From Burkholderiales bacterium (GTDB lineage Bacteria > Pseudomonadota > Gammaproteobacteria > Burkholderiales > SG8-39): a DNA stretch of 54,094 bases. A program made the translations under genes and the position numbers. Of the stretch, positions 8,776-18,311 are shown piece after piece (the stretch's first letter is position 1; each line of letters starts with the position of its first letter). Location: positions 1 to 54,094 of the forward strand of contig JACZJV010000188.1 of NCBI GenBank assembly GCA_014860355.1, read 5' to 3'. Below the pieces are notes generated by a model. It saw only the letters and a program-made list of their open reading frames with translations, did not search any database and had not been told where the DNA came from.

Positions 8776-11463
8776 CTAGTCGCAGCGAATCTCCGCATCC
8801 TTGCGCCGGTACCACCACCACGTACCAACGACGCAGCTCAGATAGAACACGATGAATACGTACCAGGCGGCGTGCGGGCTGCCGCTCGTCTGCAGCGATA
8901 TGCCCACGGCAACCGGAACGAAGAACAGCCCGAACGCGGCGATCGCGGCGGTGAAGCCGAGCGCGACCGAGGCCTCGATTTCACCCTCGCGCTTGGCTTT
9001 CGCCAGCGCCTCCCCGCCCTGCCCTTTTGCCAGTAGCCGGTGCAGGGTCATGAACACGGTGGGCACCATGCGGAACACCGATCCGTTGCCGATGCCGGTG
9101 GTCAGGAATAGCACCATGAAGGACATGTAGAACGCAAGCGCAGCGCCGGGATCCGATCCGCTGGGAAGGTAGCCCGCGATGGCGAGCGAGGCGACGAACA
9201 TGACCACGAAGTTCCAGAACGTAACCCTGGCCCCGCCGAGCCGGTCGGCCAACCAGCCGCCTAGCGGCCGTATCAGTGCGCCGATCAGCGGGCCTACGAA
9301 CGCATATTTGAGCAGACCCGAGTCCGGAAACTGCGTCGCCAGCAGTGTCGGGAAGGCGGCAGCGAAGCCGATGAACGATCCGAAGGTTCCGCCGTAGAGC
9401 CAGCCGAGCATCCACGCATGCTTGCGCCGGAAAATCACCGCCTGCTCGCGGAAGGTCGCGCGCACGCCGCGGATGTTGTGCATGCCCAACCAGGCGATGA
9501 GCGCAGCCAGCAGTATGAACGGTACCCAGATATAGCCCGCGTTCTGCAGCCAGACCTGGCTGATGGCCGGATCGCTGTAATTCTGCGGACCGCCTCCCAT
9601 GACAGCGAGCGCGCCGCCATAGATGCTGAGCGGCACGACCGCCTGCATCACGCCTACGCCCAGATTTCCTGCGCCCGCATTCCAGCCGAGCGCGGTGCCC
9701 TGCATGCGCTTCGGGAAAAAGAAACTGATGTTCGCCATGCTTGCCGAAAAATTGCCGCCGCCGAGGCCACAGAGCAGCGCGATCACCACGAACACCACGT
9801 AACTGGTGTTCGGATCCTGCACTGCCAGCGCCATCCACAGCGCCGGCAGCAGCAGCGTGACCGTGCTGAACACGGTGAAATTCCTGCCGCCGAAAATCGG
9901 CACGACAAAGGAGTACGCCAGGCGCAGTCCGGCACCCGAGAGTCCGGGCAGCGCAGCCAGCCAGAACAACTCACCGGTGCTGAACTTGAAGCCGATCTTC
10001 GGCAGTTCGATCACCACTACGCTCCATACCATCCACACGGCGAAGGACAGGAACAGGGCAGGCATGGAACAGAGCAGATTGCGCAAGGCGATGCGCTTGC
10101 CCGTCGTGCCCCAGAAGGCCTCGTCGTCGGGCCGCCAATCGTGCAGCCAGCTTCCGGCACCGGCGCGCGCGTCGAGCAGATGTCCCTGGACCAGTTGATC
10201 GCGCAAACCGGCGTCCTTCTCCAGGATTTCCTCGCGTTCACCGCGTTCGGCGGCCCAGGTCCAGATCATCACCCCGGCGAGCACGGCGAAGATCAGCATG
10301 AAGGCGCTGCTGCGCACGTTGGTGGCGTCGGAGGCGACACCGAAGATGATGGGCAGCGTAAAGCCGCCCAGTCCGCCGATGACGCCTACCAGGCCGCCGA
10401 CCGAACCCATGTTGTTCGGGTAGTAATCGGCGAGGCTGCGGTAGACGCTCGCCTTGCCTATGCCCTGTGCCATGCCGACGATGAACACCAGAACCGTGAA
10501 TAGCGTGACGCCCAGGCCGATTCCGAAACTGAAGTCGCCCTTGATGCCGTGTACCGTCAGCGTCGTCGGTGGATAGGAAAGAAAGAACAGGCACACGATG
10601 CAAACCCAGAACACCCACCAGGTGACCGTGTCGCCGCCCCACTTGTCGGAGGCGAAGCCGCCTGCCGCGCGGATCAGCCCTGAGGGCAGGGTAAAGAACA
10701 TGGTGATCAGGGCCGCGTGCTTCAGGTCCAGGCCGAACTCGCCGATGTAGTACTTCGGCAGCCACAGCGCCAGCGCGACGAATCCGCCGAAAACGAAGTA
10801 ATACGCCAGGCCGAAGCGCCAGACACGGGCATCCGTCAGCGGCGCCAGCTGCTGCGCGAGAGTCAGGTGCTCCTTCCTCTGCTTGCGTTCCACCTGCTTC
10901 GGATCGGGATAGGTGAAGAACCAGAAAATTATCGCCATGACCAGCATCGCGACCGAATACACCTGGGGCACGGCGCGCCAGCCGAAGGCCACCACGATCA
11001 GGGGCGCGACCAGGTTGGTCACCGCGGCGCCCGCGTTGCCCGCACCGAAAATGCCCATCGCCGTGCCCTGCTTCTCCTTCGGGAACCAGGCCGAGGTGTA
11101 GGCGATGCCCACCGCAAACGAACCGCCGGCCAGGCCGACGAACAAGCCTATGCTCAGGTACTGCCAGTACTTGGTCGCGAAAGCCAGGCCGTAGGTCGGG
11201 ATTGCGACCAGCAGCATCTGGATGAAATAGACGATGCGCCCGCCGTAGCGGTCGGTGAGCACGCCCAGCGGCAGGCGTATCAGGGAGCCCGTCAGGATAG
11301 GCGTGGCGACCAGCAGGCCGAACTCCGTGTCGCTCAGCCCGAGCTCCCTCTTTATGCGGATGCCGATGATCGAGAACATGGTCCAGATGGCAAAGTTGAC
11401 CGTGAAGGCCAGCGTGTTCATCGTGAGGACCGAATAGCTCTTGCCTTTGTCTGTCAGTGCCAT
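8776..11463 (-). CDS. narK: Fused NarK1-NarK2 type nitrate/nitrite transporter (two MFS domains)
   Basis: This inner-membrane transporter of 895 residues is twice the usual MFS length. The N-terminal half (about residues 1-410) resembles NarK1-type nitrate/proton symporters, with a nitrate-signature-like GAGNAGAAVTNLVAPL. A hydrophilic linker of about 50 residues with WLHDWRPDDEAFWG leads to a second 12-span half (about 465-890) of NarK2 type (nitrate/nitrite antiport), which has its own NAGAGNLGVGVMQ signature. Fused NarK1-NarK2 proteins are known from denitrifiers such as Paracoccus. It lies downstream of narI with a 103-bp gap and is probably the last gene of the nar operon. It converges with livF. 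Confidence 0.92.
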   Translation of the reverse strand: MALTDKGKSYSVLTMNTLAFTVNFAIWTMFSIIGIRIKRELGLSDTEFGLLVATPILTGSLIRLPLGVLTDRYGGRIVYFIQMLLVAIPTYGLAFATKYWQYLSIGLFVGLAGGSFAVGIAYTSAWFPKEKQGTAMGIFGAGNAGAAVTNLVAPLIVVAFGWRAVPQVYSVAMLVMAIIFWFFTYPDPKQVERKQRKEHLTLAQQLAPLTDARVWRFGLAYYFVFGGFVALALWLPKYYIGEFGLDLKHAALITMFFTLPSGLIRAAGGFASDKWGGDTVTWWVFWVCIVCLFFLSYPPTTLTVHGIKGDFSFGIGLGVTLFTVLVFIVGMAQGIGKASVYRSLADYYPNNMGSVGGLVGVIGGLGGFTLPIIFGVASDATNVRSSAFMLIFAVLAGVMIWTWAAERGEREEILEKDAGLRDQLVQGHLLDARAGAGSWLHDWRPDDEAFWGTTGKRIALRNLLCSMPALFLSFAVWMVWSVVVIELPKIGFKFSTGELFWLAALPGLSGAGLRLAYSFVVPIFGGRNFTVFSTVTLLLPALWMALAVQDPNTSYVVFVVIALLCGLGGGNFSASMANISFFFPKRMQGTALGWNAGAGNLGVGVMQAVVPLSIYGGALAVMGGGPQNYSDPAISQVWLQNAGYIWVPFILLAALIAWLGMHNIRGVRATFREQAVIFRRKHAWMLGWLYGGTFGSFIGFAAAFPTLLATQFPDSGLLKYAFVGPLIGALIRPLGGWLADRLGGARVTFWNFVVMFVASLAIAGYLPSGSDPGAALAFYMSFMVLFLTTGIGNGSVFRMVPTVFMTLHRLLAKGQGGEALAKAKREGEIEASVALGFTAAIAAFGLFFVPVAVGISLQTSGSPHAAWYVFIVFYLSCVVGTWWWYRRKDAEIRCD

Positions 11464-11566
11464 GACCTGTGCTCCAAGTGTGTTGTATTGCGCGCAAGCT
11501 GCGCGTAGTCAATTCCTCGCTGCCGCCGGAACCGATGCGCGATCAGCTTGCGTCGATCTCCCTGCC

Positions 11567-12271
11567 TCAGCGATTGCCGCCGCGGCCCCGCACCAGCTGG
11601 TAGGGCCGCAGCAGATAGAACACCGAGGCGAAGCCGCTCCAGATGTGCACCAGGCGCGTGAACGGGAACACGAGAAAAATCGTGAGTCCCAGCACGATAT
11701 GCAGCTTGAACACGATGGAGGCGTTCGCCACCAGTTCGACCGCGCCGCCGCGGAACGTCCAGATGCGCTGCGCCCAGCCCATGAACTTGAGCATTTCCGA
11801 GCCGTCCATGTGCTGCAGCGACAGCGGAATGCCGGCCAGCCCGAGCACGACCTGCGCGATGAGCAGGGCCAGAATGAGAATGTCCACCGGCCTGCTGCTC
11901 GCGCGGATACGCGGGTCGCTCAGGCGCCGGTGGATCAATATCCCCAGGCCGACCGCACACATGAGGCCGAATATGCCGCCGCCAACGATCGCGGTCAGCT
12001 GCTTTTCGGCCGGGCTTACGCCCAGCGCGTGCCACACGGTGAGCGGCGTGAGCAGTCCGGTGAAGTGCCCGGCGAAAATGCCGAGGACGCCGACGTGGAA
12101 CAGGTTCGAGCCCCACCTGAGCTGACCGTGTCGCAGCAGCTGGGACGAATCGCTTTTCCACGTGTACTGTTCGCGGTCGAAGCGGATCAGGCTGCCGAGG
12201 AAAAATACCGCCAGGCAGATATAGGGGTAGTAGCCGAACAGGAACTGGTTCAGGTAGGTCTTGATGTCCAT
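11567..12271 (-). CDS. narI: Respiratory nitrate reductase gamma subunit (cytochrome b)
   Basis: This is the membrane diheme cytochrome b that oxidises quinol and passes electrons to NarH. It is 234 residues with five predicted membrane spans. Candidate heme-ligating histidines are seen in two places: LLRHGQLRWGSNLFHVG, and the C-terminal KLHIVLG and RLVHIWSG. I start at MDIKTYLNQF, which matches family N-termini and has a GGAG-like site upstream; an earlier in-frame ATG would add 43 residues of narJ overlap. It follows narJ by 14 bp. The product is expected to anchor NarGH on the cytoplasmic face of the membrane. Confidence 0.94.
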   Translation of the reverse strand: MDIKTYLNQFLFGYYPYICLAVFFLGSLIRFDREQYTWKSDSSQLLRHGQLRWGSNLFHVGVLGIFAGHFTGLLTPLTVWHALGVSPAEKQLTAIVGGGIFGLMCAVGLGILIHRRLSDPRIRASSRPVDILILALLIAQVVLGLAGIPLSLQHMDGSEMLKFMGWAQRIWTFRGGAVELVANASIVFKLHIVLGLTIFLVFPFTRLVHIWSGFASVFYLLRPYQLVRGRGGNR

Positions 12272-12285
12272 GTGTAGCTCCGGAT

Positions 12286-12963
12286 TCAGGGATTCTTGGG
12301 GACGAAGCGGATGAATTGCGGCCGCGATTGCTGCGCGCCATGCGCTGCGGCCGCGTCGATACCCGGGGGCGCGCCGAACTCCACCGGCGCCTCGCTCCAT
12401 TCTTCGTCGAGCGGGCGGGCAAGCTGCGCCTTGGCCGCGCCCTTGGGCGCGGCGAGCGGCGCTGCACGGTGCAGATCAAGCAGCGCGGCGAAGACGGCCG
12501 CATAGGGACTGCCGCCCGCGAGCAGGCGTTCCCCCACCGCGCGCAGGATGTGCACGCAGTCCTCGAGCAGGTCGTGCACTTCCTCGGCCGGGCGGCTCGC
12601 AAGATACTCCAGCACCGCCGGCAGGTAGTCCGGCAGTTCGCTTACGGCGAGCACGAAACCGGAGCGCCGGTACAGGGCATTCAAATCCACCATCGCCTGG
12701 CCGCGGTCGCGCGAGTCGCCGTGTACATGTTCGAACAGGTGCAGCGAGGTGGCGCGACCAGCATCGAACTGCGCCACGTAGCGCTCCTGCAGATCGAGCA
12801 GATCTTCGCGCTTGAGTTCGGCCAGCAGTCCGGCGAGCGCATCCTGCGTGGCCCCCCGGAGCGCGGATTCCGCATTGAGCCTTCGCGCGATTTCCGGAAG
12901 CGCGGCCACCATGCCTTCCGAAGGATAGCCGAGCAGTACGGCAAGCAACTTGAGTGTTTTCAT
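12286..12963 (-). CDS. narJ: Nitrate reductase molybdenum cofactor assembly chaperone
   Basis: NarJ (225 residues) is the dedicated cytoplasmic chaperone that inserts the molybdenum cofactor into NarG and controls attachment to NarI; it is not part of the final enzyme. The family segments LAVLLGYPSEGMVAALPEI at the N-terminus and HLFEHVHGDSRDRGQAMVDL in the middle are recognisable, followed by SELPDYLPAVLEYLA. The Pro/Ala-rich C-terminal tail is variable in the family. It sits between narH (18 bp) and narI (14 bp) in the usual GHJI order. Confidence 0.94.
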   Translation of the reverse strand: MKTLKLLAVLLGYPSEGMVAALPEIARRLNAESALRGATQDALAGLLAELKREDLLDLQERYVAQFDAGRATSLHLFEHVHGDSRDRGQAMVDLNALYRRSGFVLAVSELPDYLPAVLEYLASRPAEEVHDLLEDCVHILRAVGERLLAGGSPYAAVFAALLDLHRAAPLAAPKGAAKAQLARPLDEEWSEAPVEFGAPPGIDAAAAHGAQQSRPQFIRFVPKNP

Positions 12964-12981
12964 GAGCTCATCTCCAGGCGG

Positions 12982-14505
12982 CTAGGTCAGCGACTTGATC
13001 GGAATGGTCTTGCGTTTCTTGCCGCCGAACAGGCTCGCGTCCGACTGACCGTCGGCGCAGCCATTGCCGAAGGAGAAGCCGCAGCCCCCGCGCAGGTCGT
13101 AGGCGTCTTCGGCGTATTCGCGGTGCGTGGTCGGAATGACGAAGCGGTCCTCGTAGTTGGCGATCGCCATGTAGCGGTACATCTGCTCGATCTCCGCCTT
13201 GCTCAAACCCACCTGCTGCAGCACTTCCGTGTTTTCGCGCTTTTCCACATGCCGGTCGCGCATGTAGGCGCGCATGGCGAGCATGCGCTCAAGCGCCGCC
13301 ACCACCGGCGCCTCATCGCCCGCGGTGAGCAGATTGGCGAGGTATTGCAGCGGTATGCGCAGGCTGCGCACATCGGGCAACTGCCCGAATGCGCCGATCT
13401 GGCCGGAATTTGCGGCGGCGGTGATCGGCGAGAGCGGCGGCACGTACCAGACCATGGGCAGCGTGCGGTATTCCGGATGCAGCGGCAGCGCAACCTTCCA
13501 GTCCATCGCCATCTTGTACACGGGCGACTCCTGCGCCGCCTTGATCCAGGCCTCGGGAACGCCGTCGGCGCGGGCCTGCGCCTGCACCTCGGCCGCGTTC
13601 GGATCGAGGAACAGCCCGAGTTGCGCCTTGTACAGGTCCTTTTCGCCTGCCACGCTCGCGGCTGCGGCGATGCGATCGGCATCGTAGAGCATCACGCCGA
13701 GGTAGCGGATGCGCCCGACACAGGTTTCCGAGCACACCGTCGGTTCCCCCGATTCGATGCGCGGATAGCAGAATATGCACTTCTCCGCCTTGCCGGTCGA
13801 CCAGTTGTAATAGATCTTCTTGTACGGACAGCCCGATACGCACATGCGCCAGCCGCGGCACTTGTCCTGGTCGATGAGAACGATGCCGTCTTCCTCGCGC
13901 TTGTAGATCGAGCCAGACGGGCAGGACGCCACGCAGGTCGGGTTAAGGCAGTGCTCGCACAGTCGCGGCAGGTACATCATGAAGGTGTTTTCGAACTGGC
14001 CGTACATCTCCTTCTGCATGTCCTCGAAGTTCGAATCCACCGAGCGCTTGGCGAATTCCCCGCCGAGGATTTCCTCCCAGTTCGCGCCCCATTCGATCTT
14101 TTCCATGCGCTCACCCGTAAGCAGCGAACGCGGACGCGCGGTGGGCGGCGCCTTCATCTCCGGCGCGTTGTGCAGATGCTGGTAGTCGAAGGTGAACGGC
14201 TCGTAGTAATCGTCGATCTGCGGCAGGTTCGGATTGGCGAATATTTTCAGCAGCACTTCGAGTTTGCCGCCCTGCTTGGGCTGGATCTTGCCGCTGTCCT
14301 TGCGCACCCAGCCGCCGTTCCATTTCTCCTGGTTTTCCCACTGCTTCGGATAGCCGATGCCGGGCTTGGTTTCGACGTTGTTGAACCAGGCGTATTCCAT
14401 GCCCTCGCGGTTGGTCCAGACGTTCTTGCAGGTGACGGAGCAGGTGTGACAGCCGATGCATTTGTCCAGATTCAGCACCATGCCGATTTGAGCGCGAACT
14501 TTCAT
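12982..14505 (-). CDS. narH: Respiratory nitrate reductase beta subunit (iron-sulfur)
   Basis: This electron-transfer subunit has 507 residues and carries four Fe-S clusters between NarI heme and NarG. Cysteine groups are visible as CIGCHTCSVTCKNVW near residue 16, CEHCLNPTCVASCP at about 184, CRGWRMCVSGCPYKK at about 217 (Trp in place of one Cys, as expected for the 3Fe-4S cluster) and KCIFCYPRI with CSETCVGR further on. It is cytoplasmic and has no signal peptide. It starts one base after the narG stop, so translation is tightly coupled. Confidence 0.96.
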   Translation of the reverse strand: MKVRAQIGMVLNLDKCIGCHTCSVTCKNVWTNREGMEYAWFNNVETKPGIGYPKQWENQEKWNGGWVRKDSGKIQPKQGGKLEVLLKIFANPNLPQIDDYYEPFTFDYQHLHNAPEMKAPPTARPRSLLTGERMEKIEWGANWEEILGGEFAKRSVDSNFEDMQKEMYGQFENTFMMYLPRLCEHCLNPTCVASCPSGSIYKREEDGIVLIDQDKCRGWRMCVSGCPYKKIYYNWSTGKAEKCIFCYPRIESGEPTVCSETCVGRIRYLGVMLYDADRIAAAASVAGEKDLYKAQLGLFLDPNAAEVQAQARADGVPEAWIKAAQESPVYKMAMDWKVALPLHPEYRTLPMVWYVPPLSPITAAANSGQIGAFGQLPDVRSLRIPLQYLANLLTAGDEAPVVAALERMLAMRAYMRDRHVEKRENTEVLQQVGLSKAEIEQMYRYMAIANYEDRFVIPTTHREYAEDAYDLRGGCGFSFGNGCADGQSDASLFGGKKRKTIPIKSLT

Positions 14506-14506
14506 T

Positions 14507-17500
14507 TCAATGCTCCTTTACCGCGGCGGTTTCGGAAGTGGCGGGTTCATCCATCCAGTCGATATTCTTCATCTTGCGCACCACGACGAACTCGTCGCGG
14601 TTGGTGCCTATCGTGCCGTAGTAGTTGAAGCCGTAGGACAGCTGGGCGTAGCCGCCGATCATGTGCGTGGGCTTGGTGACGATGCGCGTCACCGAGTTGT
14701 GGATGCCGCCGCGCGTGCCGGTGATTTCCGAGCCCGGGGTGTTGATGATCTTCTCCTGCGCGTGGTACATCATGCACATGCCCGGGAGCACCCGCTGGCT
14801 CACCACGGCGCGGCAGGCAATCGCGCCGTTCACGTTGTAGAGCTCGATCCAGTCGTTGTCGACGATGCCGCCTTTCCTGGCGTCGTCTTCGGACAGCCAC
14901 ACGATCGGGCCGCCGCGCGACAGGGTCAGCATCATCAGATTGTCGGTGTAGGTCGAGTGGATGCCCCACTTCTGGTGCGGCGTAATGAAGTTCAGCACCA
15001 CCTCGGGGTTGCCGTTGTCCTTCTGTCCCTGGATCGGATGCACGGTCTTCAGGTCGACCGGCGGGCGGTACACGCACATGCCTTCGCCGAATCCCAGCAT
15101 CCACTTGTGGTCCTGGTAGAACTGCTGGCGCCCGGTAAGCGTGCGCCACGGTATCAATTCGTTGATATTGGTCCAGCCGGCGTTGTAGCTCACTTTCTCC
15201 GACTCGATGCCGCTCCAGGTCGGGCTCGAAATGATTTTGCGCGGCTGCGCCTGCAGGTCGCGAAAGCGCAGTTTCTCGTCCTCTTTCGGCCGCGCCAGGT
15301 GGGCATGCTCGCGGCCGGTGATTTTCGACAGGGCCTCCCAGGCCTTCACCGCGACTTCGCCGTTGGTTTCCGGCGCCAGCATCAGGATCACCTCGGAGGC
15401 ATCGATGTCGGTATCTATCCGCGGCAGGCCCTTGCTGATGCCCTCGTCGCTCACCGCGTAATTGAGTTCGCCGAGCAACTTCACCTCGTGTTCGGTGTTC
15501 CAGGCGATGCCCTTGCCGCCGTTGCCGACCTTGGCCATCAGCGGCCCGAGAGCGGTGAACTTCTTGTAGGTGTTCGGATAGTCGCGCTCGATCACCGTCA
15601 TCGCCGGCGCGGTCTTGCCGGGCACCAGTTCACACTCGCCCTTTTTCCACTCCTTGACATCGAGCGCCTGCGCGAGCTCGCCCGGGGTGTCGTGCATCAG
15701 CGGCGTCAGCACCAGTTCCTTCTCCACGCCCAGGTGTCCGACGCAGACCTCGGAGAATTTCTTGGCGAAGCCCTTGTAGATCTCCCAGTCGCTCTTGGCC
15801 TCCCAGGCCGGGTCCACCGCCGCCGACAGCGGATGGATGAAGGGGTGCATGTCGGAGGTATTGAGGTCGTTCTTCTCGTACCAGGTGGCCGTGGGCAGAA
15901 CGATGTCCGAATACAGGCAGGTCGTCGACATGCGGAAATCCAGCGTCACCAGCAGGTCGAGCTTGCCCTCGGGCGCCTCTTCGCGCCAGGTTACTTCCTC
16001 GGGCTTCGCGCCGCCGAACCCGCCCAGATCCTTGCCCTGCACTCCGTGCGTGGTCCCGAGCAGGTGCTTGAGGAAATACTCGTGCCCCTTGCCCGAGGAG
16101 CCGAGCAGGTTGGAGCGCCAGACGAAGAGATTCCGCGGGAAATTGGCCGGATTGTCCGGATCCTCGCAGGACATGCGCAGCCTGCCGTCCTTGAGCGATT
16201 TCACCGCGTAGTCCTTCGGGTCCATGCCGGCGGCCTGCGCGTCCTTGACCACCTGTATCGGATTGGTCTGCAGCTGCGGCGCCGATGGCAGCCAGCCCAT
16301 GCGCTCGGCACGCACGTTGTAGTCGATGAGCGAGCCGGTGTAATCCTTCGGGTCGGCCAGCGGCGAGAGTATCTCCTTGACCTCGAGTTTCTCGTAACGC
16401 CACTGGTCGGTGTGCGCGTAGAAGAACGAAGTGGAATTCTGCTGGCGCGGCGGGCGATGCCAGTCGAGCGCGAAGGCGAGCGCGGTCCAGCCCGTCTGCG
16501 GCCGCAGTTTCTCCTGCCCGACGTAGTGGGCCCAGCCGCCGCCAGACTGGCCGACGCAGCCGCACATCATCAGCATGTTGATGATGCCGCGATAATTCAT
16601 GTCCGAGTGATACCAGTGGTTCATCGCCGCACCGATGATCACCATCGACTTGCCGTGGGTCTTGTCGGCGTTGTCGGCGAACTGGCGCGCGACCGAGATC
16701 ACGTCGGCGGCCTTCACCCCGGTGATGGATTCCTGCCATGCCGGCGTGTAGGGAAGATTCTGCTCGTACTTGGACGCAACCTTGTCGCCGCCCAGGCCGC
16801 GGTCGATGCCGTAATTGGCCACCAGCAGGTCGAACACGCTCGCGACCAGGGTCTCGCCCTCGGCGAGCTGCAGCTTTTTCACCGGGACGTTGCGCACAAG
16901 TACGTTCTTGCCCTGTTCGTTATGGGTGAAATTCTCGGTGACGATCCCGCCGAAATAGGGAAAGGCGACCGGCGCGACTTCATCGCGCCGGTCGATCAGC
17001 GACAGACTGAGCTTCGCCTCCCCTCCCCCTGCCTCCTTCTCCTCCAGGTTCCACTTGCCGTCGGTCTGGCCCCAGCGAAAACCGATGGAGCCGTTCGGCA
17101 CCACCACCTTTCCGGAACCCTCGTCGAAAGCCACCGTCTTCCAGTCCGGATTGTTCGCCTGCGCGAGCTTGTCCGAGAAGTCGGTCGCGCGCACGAAGCG
17201 ATCGGGCACATAGCGCCCGTTGCGCTGCACCAGTTTCACCAGCATCGGCAGATCGGTATAGCGGCGCGCATAGTCCTGGAAATAGGCCGAGGGTTTTTCC
17301 AGATGGAATTCCTTCAGGATCACGTGCCCCATCGCCATCGCCAGCGCCGCATCCGTGCCCTGCTTGGGATGCAGCCACAGGTCGCCGAGCTTGGACACTT
17401 CGGCGTAGTCCGGCGTGATCGAGACGATTTTCGCGCCCTTGTAGCGCACTTCGGTAAAGAAGTGGGCATCGGGGGTACGCGTCTGCGGCACGTTCGAGCC

Positions 17501-18256
17501 CCAGGCCATGATGAAAGTCGAGTTGTACCAGTCGGCCGACTCGGGCACGTCGGTCTGCTCGCCCCAAGTCTGCGGGCTCGCCGGGGGCAGGTCGCAGTAC
17601 CAGTCGTAGAAGCTCATGCATACGCCGCCGATCAGCGACAAGTAGCGGCTGCCCGCGGCGTAGGACACCATCGACATCGCCGGTATCGGCGAGAACCCGA
17701 CCACGCGGTCGGGGCCGTACTTCTTGATGGTGTAGACATTGGCCGCGGCGATGATCTCGTTCGCCTCGTCCCAGCCGGCGCGCACGAAACCGCCCAGCCC
17801 GCGGCGCGACTTGTAATCGTTCGAGGCCTGCGGCGATTCGACGATGCTGGCCCAGGCCTCGACCGGCCCGAGCAACTTGCGCGCTTCGCGCCAGGCGCGC
17901 AGCAGCCGGCCGCGCACCATCGGGTATTTCACCCGGTTGGCGCTGTACATGTACCAGGAATAGGAAGCCCCGCGCGAGCAGCCGCGCGGCTCGTGGTTGG
18001 GCAGGTCGGGGCGGGTGCGCGGATAGTCGGTCTGCTGCGTCTCCCAGGTGACGATCCCGCCCTTGACGTAGATTTTCCAGCTGCACGAGCCGGTGCAGTT
18101 GACCCCGTGGGTCGAACGCACGATCTTGTCGTGCTGCCAGCGCTGGCGGTAGCCCTCCTCCCAGCTGCGGTCTTCGCGCGTCTTGGTGCCGTGACCGTCG
18201 GCGTAGGACTCCCTTTCCTGCGAGAAATAGGTAAGACGATCCAGAAAATGGCTCAT
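14507..18256 (-). CDS. narG: Respiratory nitrate reductase alpha subunit (molybdenum-containing)
   Basis: This is the catalytic subunit (1249 residues), reducing nitrate to nitrite at a Mo-bisMGD centre on the cytoplasmic face. The FS0 cluster motif HGVNCTGSCSW is near residue 50 with the distant Cys in PRGCSRGASYSW. CDLPPASPQTWG includes the conserved Asp expected to ligate Mo. Further family segments include TRTPDAHFFTEVRYKGA. The start MSHFLDRLTYF has an AGAGGAACG site just upstream; the frame stays open 53 codons further, but this extension has no family similarity. It is the fourth gene counting from the probable promoter, after two narK genes. Confidence 0.97.
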   Translation of the reverse strand: MSHFLDRLTYFSQERESYADGHGTKTREDRSWEEGYRQRWQHDKIVRSTHGVNCTGSCSWKIYVKGGIVTWETQQTDYPRTRPDLPNHEPRGCSRGASYSWYMYSANRVKYPMVRGRLLRAWREARKLLGPVEAWASIVESPQASNDYKSRRGLGGFVRAGWDEANEIIAAANVYTIKKYGPDRVVGFSPIPAMSMVSYAAGSRYLSLIGGVCMSFYDWYCDLPPASPQTWGEQTDVPESADWYNSTFIMAWGSNVPQTRTPDAHFFTEVRYKGAKIVSITPDYAEVSKLGDLWLHPKQGTDAALAMAMGHVILKEFHLEKPSAYFQDYARRYTDLPMLVKLVQRNGRYVPDRFVRATDFSDKLAQANNPDWKTVAFDEGSGKVVVPNGSIGFRWGQTDGKWNLEEKEAGGGEAKLSLSLIDRRDEVAPVAFPYFGGIVTENFTHNEQGKNVLVRNVPVKKLQLAEGETLVASVFDLLVANYGIDRGLGGDKVASKYEQNLPYTPAWQESITGVKAADVISVARQFADNADKTHGKSMVIIGAAMNHWYHSDMNYRGIINMLMMCGCVGQSGGGWAHYVGQEKLRPQTGWTALAFALDWHRPPRQQNSTSFFYAHTDQWRYEKLEVKEILSPLADPKDYTGSLIDYNVRAERMGWLPSAPQLQTNPIQVVKDAQAAGMDPKDYAVKSLKDGRLRMSCEDPDNPANFPRNLFVWRSNLLGSSGKGHEYFLKHLLGTTHGVQGKDLGGFGGAKPEEVTWREEAPEGKLDLLVTLDFRMSTTCLYSDIVLPTATWYEKNDLNTSDMHPFIHPLSAAVDPAWEAKSDWEIYKGFAKKFSEVCVGHLGVEKELVLTPLMHDTPGELAQALDVKEWKKGECELVPGKTAPAMTVIERDYPNTYKKFTALGPLMAKVGNGGKGIAWNTEHEVKLLGELNYAVSDEGISKGLPRIDTDIDASEVILMLAPETNGEVAVKAWEALSKITGREHAHLARPKEDEKLRFRDLQAQPRKIISSPTWSGIESEKVSYNAGWTNINELIPWRTLTGRQQFYQDHKWMLGFGEGMCVYRPPVDLKTVHPIQGQKDNGNPEVVLNFITPHQKWGIHSTYTDNLMMLTLSRGGPIVWLSEDDARKGGIVDNDWIELYNVNGAIACRAVVSQRVLPGMCMMYHAQEKIINTPGSEITGTRGGIHNSVTRIVTKPTHMIGGYAQLSYGFNYYGTIGTNRDEFVVVRKMKNIDWMDEPATSETAAVKEH

Positions 18257-18311
18257 GCTCGTTCCTCTCTGTTGCGTTGATCGGTCCTGCAAAACGCGAT
18301 TGCCCGGCGAT

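Noticed and set aside
12316-14628. 770-codon plus-strand frame opposite narJ and narH
   Set aside because: Same reason: antisense shadow of genes with clear cofactor motifs; no recognisable protein.
14510-18280. Very long open frame (1256 codons) on the plus strand opposite narG
   Set aside because: It mirrors narG, whose protein is unmistakable. Long antisense frames are usual in GC-rich genes, and its translation is His/Arg/Val-rich without domains.
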